A stretch of DNA of 64,000 nucleotides, from assembly GCA_002189035.1 (NCBI GenBank), contig CM007989.1, positions 8,227,501 to 8,291,500 on the forward strand, in the 5' to 3' direction. This stretch comes from Utricularia gibba (Eukaryota > Streptophyta > Magnoliopsida > Lamiales > Lentibulariaceae). Positions 1 through 9,566 of the stretch are shown here, in pieces. The position numbers and the translations under genes were made by a program. Every line of letters begins with the position of its first letter. Position 1 is the stretch's first letter. Below the pieces are notes generated by a model. That model searched no databases, had not been told where the DNA came from, and saw only the letters and a list, made by a program, of their open reading frames with translations.

Positions 1-1032
1 ATTCTGGGCTTCTCTAACAATATCCATGGGATCAAAAGACAAATGGCACTGCACAGGTAAATGAATGTTTCTCAAATTTGAAAAGAGGATCATGGAAGGA
101 AAAATGCCTGCAAGAAACCACCTGCCTGCAAGGACTAACATAGTACATCACAGATACTGGATTTAGCTTTAGGCCCTTTCGTTTGACTAAAATCTCCATA
201 AATATCAGTCTCAAAGCTTCCCCAACTACACCTCCCATCTGGTAAACAACACCTACCCAACTGATTTCTATCTCTCCGTAGGAAGCAATCACTACCCCAC
301 CACTGATGACTAACATTATGAGAAGCATCCTGCGACTCATCACCTCCAATCCAGCTACAATGCCAAGAATGAAAACCGCAACTGGCACTGTGGAATAACC
401 AATAGAAAATAAGTGAATGTTCACAGGAAACAATGAATATTTCCATTCACGTACTAACTGCTTTCAACATCTGAGCAAATGCCACAGAAATGTAGAGGTA
501 AGCAGTGTTGCCTAACCACAGTGTCATTGCAAACATTGCACCAATCGGGACCACAGAAGTCAGATATCTGCCACACAAGATCAATGCTATCATATCAGAA
601 TCCTAAAAAACGAGGAAAAACTACCGTCTACATGATAAACTTACATATCCAAAGTCATCCCTTCCTCAACCTTCATAATCTGCAAACAAGGGTCATAATG
701 AGCAAGGTGGCCATTGAATCTGATATTCCCCGATCAAGTATCACTAACCTTGAAGACCTTGGTGAGAATAAAGCATAATATGGAGGAGAATACCATGTGA
801 AGCAGCGTCAGCGCAAGGGGGTATGGAAAATTGACTTCCTTGGATGACAAAACCCACTACATTCAATAAATCGTTGCTCATCAGTCAGTTCAAGCAGAAC
901 CAGCGAAATAACCACACGAAAAAGAGAAACCTTATTAAAGAAGATTTGCCCACTGGATAGCACAATATATAGGAGAATATAAGCGTAAATCAGAAACTCT
1001 CCTTTCAAATAACTTCTCAAGTGATCGCCCAT
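1..1032 (-). CDS. Sugar-phosphate/nucleotide-sugar translocator (TPT family), 3' end outside window
   Basis: Multi-pass membrane antiporter of the plant triose-phosphate/nucleotide-sugar translocator superfamily, resembling Arabidopsis At3g14410/At1g53660; the substrate cannot be read from sequence. Exons read from the minus strand: 1032-931, 856-749, 679-645, 567-455, 387-126 and 48-1 (continuing off the left edge). Joined, they give a continuous protein with the family blocks [49 protein letters not shown] and [18 protein letters not shown]. The ATG at 1032 gives an N-terminus of family length; further upstream the frame has only a TTG. The intron 125-49 appears to use a GC donor (TGCAG/gcaggt), because splicing there restores VSPCSAICL whereas the GT four bases downstream breaks the frame. 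Likely Golgi or ER membrane, by family inference. Confidence 0.85.
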
Positions 1033-1611
1033 TGCAGAGCAGCGTCCACAGCGAGGATCCACGGCGGCTGCCTTTCCGATGAGGGCCAATTTCGCAACTG
1101 TCGCAGATCTAGGCGAGCGTTTGTTTTCTTTAGCGCCATTAAATATTTATATACAAATACAATTTATATACTAAGTTATATTTAAATTCCCATCGAAAAT
1201 TCCCTGCTGAACTGACACAGACGTTTGATCGTTCGGAGGACTGAATTTGCCGGCGGCGCGGTGGATTTCTTGAAATTTCGGTATTTGTGGTATTCCTTTC
1301 CGTCAAATTTAGCCATCTGGTGAATGCGAAGTGCATGCAAACACTTGACGTCATGCCTCAGTTGCGGGAAAACTCTGGCGAGAATCGTGCAAAATGCTAT
1401 GACTAGGCTCTACGATCGGTGTCCTGATTAGGGTTTGTAGTTTTTTTTAACCACTTGACGCTATGCCTCAGCTGTATTCCCTTGTTTCTGTAGCATGGAG
1501 AGCTGTGTGGCTTTTGTTTTATTTCCCTGAAAAATGCTCCTATCTTGTTGTTTTTGTGATATTCAGGAATACATTTTCCGGGGTAGCAACAGCAAAGAAA
1601 AAAATCACTTT
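1033..1611. other. Intergenic: upstream region of the translocator gene
   Basis: No gene recognised. It contains the 5' side of the minus-strand translocator and two copies of a short direct repeat (around 1341 and 1452) with the core CACTTGACG and ATGCCTCAG. Confidence 0.5.
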
Positions 1612-2010
1612 GTTGGAAAATTTGCTACTGGATCACCAAATTTCAAGAAGAAGACTGAACTAAAGTCATTGCGAAAAGAAGGCCTGCAGGGCCGCCAAAT
1701 CACTGATGCTTAGCGGGTATTATGTTCGCCCGTTGGTGTATCCTGATACAGGAATTAGAATGAATTCCATATCAGAGAAGCAACAGTGGATACGCCAGGG
1801 GGGTGTCCAGTTATAAGAGCAGAGGCTCCACATAGAAACTCGTATCCTGGAGCTTGAGAAGGAGAGATTCACATGGCAGAGGTTCTGCCGGAAGAAGGAC
1901 ATGGAACTTCACACCGCGCGGATGGAATAAAACAGATGAAGCTCGCAAACGAGAGCATGGCACTAGAGCTCAAGAAGAAGGAGATGGAGCTCAATAGCAA
2001 CTGGTTTTCT
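1612..2010 (+). pseudogene. Broken fragment of a trihelix/SANT-like transcription factor C-terminus
   Basis: Plus-strand remnant without a start codon. Reading through stops gives blocks typical of the C-terminal coiled coil of plant trihelix-like factors: KKKTELKSLRKEGLQGRQITDA, then after a frame change EKQQWIRQGGVQL, an in-frame TAA, LELEKERFTWQRFCRKKDME, and after a TAA and another frame change KQMKLANESMALELKKKEME. At least two frameshifts and two or three stops separate the blocks, so it cannot encode the protein. No intron-like sequence lies between the blocks, which would suit a decayed retrocopy or the last exon of a lost gene. The family assignment is by motif memory only. It lies just past the 3' end of the neurochondrin gene. 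Confidence 0.55.
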
Positions 2011-2155
2011 GAGTGTTCCTGGTCTGAAATGGACCCATCATCTGTCTGCATGATGCTGTCATGCGTTCTAGACAGATGCATTCTCTCATTTCGTTTAACA
2101 AAAAATTCACATCCCCCACTATGGCAATAGTCCAGATCGAGTAAGATTTGTGAGG

Positions 2156-5100
2156 CTACCCCTCAACTACTTGTCTGATATGTGGAAACTTCTCTGCCCA
2201 ACATGAATACCCTGCGAGTATGATGAACACATGAACATATTAACATGTGTAATATGCAGGAACCAAAGTAATCGTACCCGAATGAACTATATCACTGAGG
2301 TCAGCCACTGAGTTAGGATCACAAGAAGCAGGATCCTCCTGTACAGTTCATTCCATAACTTCAAGTTAGAGCAGCTCACATTGTCAATGGTTCTCTTCTT
2401 TCTTTATCAGAGCAAAACATTGTGCGCATTCTCGGTATCATTACCTGGGAATAAGTAACCAAGCTTCTCTTAAGTAGCAGCGCCACAGACATCAAGTCGC
2501 CCATCTTAAAATCATGCTGCTGTAGAAGAACAACCTCGGATGTCATTTCAAGTATTAATGAGCATATGCTCGATGCCATCATAACAACGGATGGTTCCTG
2601 TGTGTTCTCTGCAAAATTTTCAAAATTCAGTTTAAAAAAATTTCCAATGAGAACTGACGGAGGATGTAAAATGGGCATGGAAATGTTCTGCAACGAAGCC
2701 TCAGGGGAGGAAGGTAACTATGACTAAGCAGTGAGATGCAGCTTGGTTGAAACTTGGGAAGCAGCTACCCCATTTTCTAGAAACTGTGTTTCAAACAAGT
2801 GAATAGGGTCTGGGTTTCCAAGAACACCCAACGACTCCACTAGCAACCATCTGAAGAACTAAAGAAGATATAGAGATAGAGAATACAAAAACACGGGAGG
2901 AAGCATAAGCATACTTGCCCAACGTGGCAAGACTTCCAAGAGCTTCACATAGTAAGATTCATATGACAAAAAGTGACGACGTTCCTGCTGCAGAAAATTG
3001 AAAAGAAAAACAAATTATAGCTCTGATCATCTTCTGTTCATCATGATATGAAGTTCAAAGATCTACCTTCAAAAGGATATTTAAAATTGTGTCACAGGCC
3101 AAGAATATAGAATTGGAATCCTCAACTTGAGAATCACTTGAATCTATCAATTTTATTAGGTATCCTACCACCTGAAAATGGCGCAAGATCCCGAAGTAAA
3201 ATATACATAAAACCAAGAAAGTGCATTAGCATATTAAAAAATATTCTTACTGTCTCAATAGCGTCAGAAGCAAAAAAAATCTTGCATCCATCGTTCTCCA
3301 TTGTCATTTGACACATTAAAGGGAGCAAAAAGGATACACAAGAGGGATTGCTGTCAAACACAAAGAAAAAATTAGACTTGGCTACTCAAACTGTCAAGGA
3401 AAAAATTACTAGATTGTTGCAGGTCTAACTTAAACTCATCCTGCCCCTGAAGCGTCAACATATAACCAAGAAGTTCTTCAACCTTCTCTTTGCATGCAAA
3501 GGGTGCTTCAGCAAGATAACTGAAACCAAAGTCCAAAAAATACTAATTGTCCTACAACATTTAAAAAAAATAATAATGTCTATCAAAAAGCCTTCTTACA
3601 AATGAAATTACTACCAAATATGATGCAAAAATATAAAAAAAAATCATAAATTTAATATAATAAAGCATTTACAAATCAAAAAAACTACTGATTAATAGAG
3701 ATGGGAGAAAGAAATCACCTCCCAGCTATCCTGACACAGGCTAAAAGGTCATCCCCTTTTCTCCTTTCATGGGCCTACGGAAAAACAGAACCAGCAACAC
3801 AGGTCACATATGAACTGGAGAATGAGATGGCATGTTCCACAATGAGGATCTCACCTTTGCATCTAGCAAATAATCAAGAACATCACTGATTGTCTCATCT
3901 AGCGCAGAAATGATCTTTGTGAAAGTGCTTTCACTAATAACGTCAGTTAGCCCAGAATCTGCATACAAATACAATTGTAAACCGCTAATTACTGATGAGA
4001 CGATATCATTTTAAACAATAAGCACCTTGGCCACCACCAGCTTTTGAGATGAGCTTAATAACCTTTTCTAACAAAGAAAAGACAACACCCAGATTCCTTA
4101 GCTTAAGAAGAAAGCTTTCAGAATCAGGAGGGGAAACTTCATACGTTAAATATGCTAGCTCATTCAAGACAACGGCAATTTCAACTCTGGATGATTCCAA
4201 AACAAGAAGAATACATCTGCAAAGGAAACGTAGGATATAAAAATAATTAGGCAATTGCAATAATGATCATATAAGAATAAAAGAAATGTATAAAATAGGG
4301 GAAAAAAAAAGAGAAAACCGCGCTCATTTGTCACCTATCAGCAGGGAAAGAGGTATTTGACTCAGGTAAAGCAGTTTTCTCTACCAGCCATTCTTCGCCA
4401 TAAATTGATATGATACCCTCAGCAATGATAAGGGCCTCAAATTTTTGACTGGGAGCTGCAAAGAAGACAAAGTGAGGTTAAAAGAGCAGCTATACATCTC
4501 AATGACAACAAAAAAAAAAAATGTTTGAAGTGAACCAAAACGTGTTAACTGGAGTAGAGCCCTCCACAGCAGCTTGCTGTCATCGTCTTTTTTTTTTTTT
4601 TTTTTTTTTGAAAGGCAAATCTTCTCAAATAAATTTAAATGAAACGCTTGCACCTGAATCTTTACAAAACTTTCAACACAACATACCAACCCGATTCTGT
4701 AAAATATCCATTACTCCAGAACGTGCAGTACTCATCCAATCACGAGACACCCTTGACCTAAGATTTTCATGGAGAGTATCCTAAAGGCCAGAGATGTTAA
4801 TATGAATAAGACACGGAGTAAATGAAGATCAGAATAAAACAGCAGTAAACAAATTAACTATGTACAAATATACCACGAAATTTGAAGAAAACATAGCGGA
4901 AAGGAGGTGGAGGGCGTCAAACTTCACTGCATTCTGGAGGAGAGCAAATTGTTTGGCAATTGTAGGTACCTCGAAGAAGAAATAGAAATAAGATACGCGC
5001 AGGTAGATCAAAATATTAGCATGTGAAGTACAGAGCGAGTGAAAATATACATTACCATCTCTGATAGCTCATATACATGATCAGCAAATCCTCCTTCACC

Positions 5101-6030
5101 AATCTTACTTATGACCAGAAGAACAAGTTTAATAGCAAGCTCCATGTCGTGGGAACCTGTTGCATTCAGCAGAAAAATCACACTCTACTCCCCTTATTAT
5201 AACTGAGGCATGGCCCAGCATCATGAAATTGCAACTGTGATTCAATATTTGTCACTTTAACCGTATGAAGCATGCCAATGAAATAGTTCTTGAAATGGTT
5301 CAAAGTGATGAATTCCATGAATTCAGGCTGATTACCTATTTTCAAAGCAGGCATTTGAATGTACGCAGCTCTTATCAGTCCTGACTCATACAACGTTGCA
5401 GCACCATTCTTGTGAGCGGTTGAAACCAAAAAGAGAAATTCAAAGCAATCCCCAGTGATAGCTGGAACCGGTCTGAGAATAAAAAAGAAAACACATTAAA
5501 TTTTTCCACGATTAGTACATACAACGCATCTAACAATAAAACACCATCGAACTGACGCCGATACGGCCATCCTAGAGTCGAGAGAGAGCCAGAAACGAGA
5601 ATGACATACTCCTTGGAAATAGCATCCAAAACAATGGGAACTTTGGAGAGCATTCCATCACTGGAAGCAATTTCGGGAACCCTGGAAAGTGCCGCAAGCA
5701 CAGAGACAGCCAACTCCAGAAACGCCGCGCGGTCGCCGCCTACACCTCCACCGCCATGGTTTTCACCATGCCCAATCCCTAAATCAAAGAAAGATTCATC
5801 CCTGAACAAGCCCAAAACATAACGACCAAGATAAAATGCAAACACTTGCATCATACCCTACCTGTGAGCAGAAGACGTAGAAGGAAATTGGGGTCGATAG
5901 CGTTATAGACATCGATAATAGCTTTATGATCATCTTTGTCACACAATTTGGTGACGAGAAGGAGGCCAGCCATGCGCTCAGAGTCGGATTTCCCCTTCAA
6001 AAGCTTCTTCAAATCCTCCATAGAAGCCAT
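2156..6030 (-). CDS. Neurochondrin family protein (ARM/HEAT-like)
   Basis: Seventeen exons on the minus strand join into about 625 residues. Exons: 6030-5862, 5778-5610, 5472-5336, 5156-5056, 4969-4874, 4780-4687, 4455-4335, 4216-4026, 3958-3855, 3774-3719, 3519-3436, 3350-3251, 3171-3067, 2984-2915, 2608-2445, 2338-2278 and 2211-2156; the total length is a multiple of three. The ATG at 6030 starts MASMEDLKKLLKGKSDSERM, and the next blocks (AGLLLVTKLCDKDDH, VPAITGDCFEFLFLVSTAHK, LDALHLLSA-type helix pairs) match the plant neurochondrin family (Arabidopsis At4g32050). The C-terminus GYSCWAEKFPHIRQVVEG is also family-typical. Animal neurochondrin is a cytosolic neuronal protein; the plant role is not established. 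Exon 14 could begin three bases earlier (tandem CAG acceptors). Confidence 0.88.
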
Positions 6031-6288
6031 GGCGCACGTATTCCCAAACACGAAGACTGCCAAGCCTCTTTTCTTTGCCCTTTATATTCATTTTTTTCTT
6101 AAATAAATTCAATTTTATATACTTTTTTATTTAAGAATAATTTTTTTAGTTTACTTTATTATTATTTTCCAAATTAAATTCACTTTGGACAAAAAAAAAA
6201 TCACGTTATTACATAACACGTGCATGAGAAAGAATGCAAACATCTAACCCTTTGTCTGCATGGGCTAATGCTCTTTGTTTGTCACCGC

Positions 6289-7510
6289 TTAACATCTAGA
6301 TGCAGGAGGGCAGTTCAGAGCACCAGCAGACTTCGTCAAGGATCGCACAGCCCTTCCATCTGCAACAGGAAACGCCTGATCGGGGCCGTAGTTCGGCTTC
6401 ATCGATACACCGTCGCCGAATCCCGCCTTGAAGGATGCTCCGTTCTCGAACACGTCGTTCACGGATTTTAGATTCGCAGTTGCGGCGACGTCCCAAGTGA
6501 TCTATCAGAACAGCGGTTTGAGAATCAAAGGGAAGAGTAGGCATACCCGGAGAAGAAGAAGAAGAAGAAGCAGACCTCTTTGTTTCCTCCATTTGGTGCA
6601 ATGAACAGATTCCCCTGGCTCTTGATGCTGGGGTTCATGCTTCCTCCAATGGCGTATATCCCCCACCCCAGATACATATTGTTCACGACATGGGCGTATC
6701 CGAAGCGTATCCTGCGTGCAGCATCGTGTCAGCAGATTCGATCATGGAAGCAGTTACAGTTGGAGCTGTGTACCTTGGCATCCTCTGATGGCAACTAGGG
6801 CCAAAGTTATTGAATGCAACGGTGACCTTCATGTTCCTGTCCTGTTGGTACCCGTCGTCGTGCCCCAGCAGCATCACCTTGTTTTGGAACTTGAACCAGT
6901 TGTTGGATATGGTGATCGCGGTGGAGCCTCGCGACACGTCGATCAGGCCGTCCTGGCAGTCGTGGAGAGTGTTGTGATCGATCCAAATGTTGGACGACGA
7001 CACCACCCGGATGGCGTCGCCGTCGACCCCTCCGATAGCAACGCAGTCGTGGATATGGAGTCCATGGATGATCACATTCGTCACCTGGTTTAGCGTGAGC
7101 CCGGCTCCATGGGCGATGTGGACGTTGGCTCCTCGCCCGTCGATCACCGAGAAGCTTTTGACAGGAAGAGGTGCAGCCAGTTTGATGCTCATGTCTCTGG
7201 CGAATGTGACCCAGACCTTCCCTTTGGTGCACGCCATGGCGTATCTCAAGGTCCCCGGCTTCGGCTTCAAGGGATCATCGCTGGGATCCACAACCTGGTA
7301 AATGGTGACGTCGGGGCCGATGTTTTGTCTCATTTTCCCGGCGAAGCCGATGGAGCACATGGCTAACTGGTGGCGATTGCTCCGCCAGTTGGGGTTGCTC
7401 CGCCAGCACATGTCGATGGGGTTCATCACGTCGTTGATCGCTCTTCCGGCGTCGACGATGCCCCAGATCATGATAAGCGCGATCGGAACCATAGCCATCG
7501 GAGAAGCCAT
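6289..7510 (-). CDS. Pectate lyase (polysaccharide lyase family 1)
   Basis: Secreted enzyme that cleaves de-esterified homogalacturonan by beta-elimination. Three exons (7510-6774, 6711-6576, 6501-6289) give 361 residues. A hydrophobic N-terminus of about 27 residues looks like a signal peptide, followed by [13 protein letters not shown]. The parallel beta-helix landmarks are visible: [77 protein letters not shown] and [15 protein letters not shown] with the catalytic Arg region. The ending LNCPPASRC is typical. The ATG at 7510 is the first Met of the frame; a TTG lies upstream. The loop between HIHDC and DGDAI is about 20 residues shorter than in common plant relatives. A TATA box lies about 90 bp upstream of the ATG. 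Closest in feel to pollen (Amb a 1-like) lyases; that is inference. Confidence 0.9.
6550..6571 (+). repeat. (AGA)n microsatellite in pectate lyase intron 2
   Basis: About seven perfect GAA/AGA units inside the 74-bp intron between exons 2 and 3; in transcript sense they form a TTC-rich polypyrimidine stretch just after the donor. Confidence 0.8.
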
Positions 7511-7596
7511 GGTATCAAGAATCAATATTCTTGATGGGGGAGACAGACAACAGAAGTGCAGAGAAGGCCACGAGAATCAAATCACGACAAGGTGGG

Positions 7597-7606
7597 ATTT
7601 TTATAG
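7597..7606 (-). promoter_or_regulatory. TATA box of the pectate lyase gene
   Basis: On the minus strand the sequence reads GCTATAAAAATC, about 90 bp before the ATG at 7510, a normal spacing for a short leader. Confidence 0.55.
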
Positions 7607-9566
7607 CAAAACAGGATGGGGTGGTGGAGCCTTGTCTTCAGGGCGAAAGATCCAATCACAGCCATCCCTTGTTCGTCTCCTCCCCCAAAAATCTCCAACC
7701 ATTTTGGTCCTCTCGAATACCTAACTACACATGATCAAGCACTAATTCCAAATCAAACACACGCATAATCCGTACTACATTCATCACCTCCATGAATATA
7801 TCCTAGGGTCGATCATGCAAACAAATCATGCTCCACAAGGATGAATGACACAACTAATGGCATAACATACCCAACAAAATAGTAAACACATTGTTTAGAA
7901 TAGTAAGAATATCGATTATCAAGATTACATCACATTTGCTATATGTTTTATGTAAATTTCTTTGACCTATAAAATTGATCAATAACAAAAAAACAAACTC
8001 TATTATCTCTCAATTCAACAAAACATGCTTCAAGGATAAGAGCAAGTAGGCTCTACAAGTAGGATAAGTCAACTTAATTTTGAGATATCCATCTATGTAT
8101 CAAAATAATCAATGAAATATACATCTACTAAATCAAAGAGACCCTGACTAATAGTATATGTTATGTCTTATCGACCATGAGACAGATAAATTAGTCTTCC
8201 AACTATCTTCTAGAGGATTCGTTAAAAAATCATGTATTTGTATTTTTATTCATATTCATCTTAGTTCTATTAAATTTCAATTTCATCCTTTTCTTTTAAA
8301 CAAATCAACTTTTTTTTACTGTTTCTATCTATACAAATCTAAAATGTAAAACTGTTCGTTATTGATCGTCCAAACTTTCGATACATTTTTTTTTAATATT
8401 TCGATACGAACATTTTGTCCACACACACAAAGTTTTTCAAAATCTATGTAAATTAACCATATTCACATTTATCCTAAGTAAATTTAAAACTTTTGATCAA
8501 AAGATGATGATCCACATACATAAAAAGTTGATAGGATTGGGAATTGAATGCTTGAGAGCATGGAGGTTGAACCACTCCCGTGCTCACCATAAAAGCCCCA
8601 CACTAAATGTCGATCCCTCCCGGTGGGGTGCACCATCGACACACAGATTCCACATTCATGGGATTACTTGAATTTCAAATTAATATTATAAATTACAATA
8701 TGTTTACTTCATTAATTTAAATAAATCCAAAATTACGTGAATTTTTTTTAATTATATGTTCACGAGTTTATTTAAAAATGTTCACTATGCATCATATTTC
8801 AAAGCTCATTTCGAAAACCCTTATATTAAACTTGAGTGTATGTCTCCATTACGAGTATGATGATTCTATTTATACTCTATATTTAAAACTATATCTTTAT
8901 TACTTTAATTAATACCAATTAATATCAAGTTGGATCGTAATAATTAAATATTATTCAAACTTAATTAAATTAAACCTAAGATCAAACATTCTTTTATACC
9001 TATCAAATACGAACGGGTTATATTTCAAAAAATTATTATTTCTTAAAATAAGCACTTTCACAAAGTGTATTTTTAATATGAGATATGTTTTAATATTTCG
9101 TTAAGTATATATAGAAATAAATTCAGGAAATTAAATAACATGAATAATTCGTACGGTAAATGGTAGGGGGCGGGGGTAAATAAATAAAAAAATTACATTA
9201 GGCGGTCATTAAATGGGGCATTATTTGATTTGTCGGCCCATGGCAATTATCATCGGGAGTCCCGAGTTAATTATTTTTCTGAATCATAAATACTTTGATT
9301 CGCTGTCTTAATTGGACATCCTGCTTTTTTTTTTATTCGTTTAATTAATTTTAATATTTATTGGATATTTTGGGAGGGAGGGAGCATTGATGAAGTAAAG
9401 GGCAAGCACCTACCAGCCAGCAGCGCACTTAAAAGCTGCCTCGAAACCGTCGGAAAAAAGATGCGTCACTCATATTCCTGCACTTTGGCTCCCTCTTTCC
9501 CACTGGGAGAGTGAGTTCGCGAGTTGGGTTCTAGATCGCGTTCCGGTGAAGGGAAATGGCAGGCGG
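7607..9566. other. AT-rich intergenic region between divergent pectate lyase and SBT1.3
   Basis: About 2 kb shared upstream region of two divergently transcribed genes. It is strongly AT-rich with no convincing ORF. A GC-richer island at about 8520-8660 (palindromic-looking CCTCCCGGTGGGGTGC) stands out but I do not recognise it. Confidence 0.5.

Noticed and set aside
1033-1089. N-terminal extension of the transporter to 1089
   Set aside because: The upstream codon is TTG; the ATG at 1032 matches the family start.
2680-2915. A GC-AG intron and extra exon in the neurochondrin gene (frame FFRWLLVESLGVLGNPDP)
   Set aside because: The open stretch runs into a stop, while a normal GT donor at 2914 joined to the acceptor before 2608 gives the family sequence WAKNTQEPSVVMMASS. 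The open frame lies inside that intron.
9546-9566. Start of the subtilase at 9546
   Set aside because: The codon there is GTG; the first ATG in frame is at 9567 and begins a normal signal peptide.
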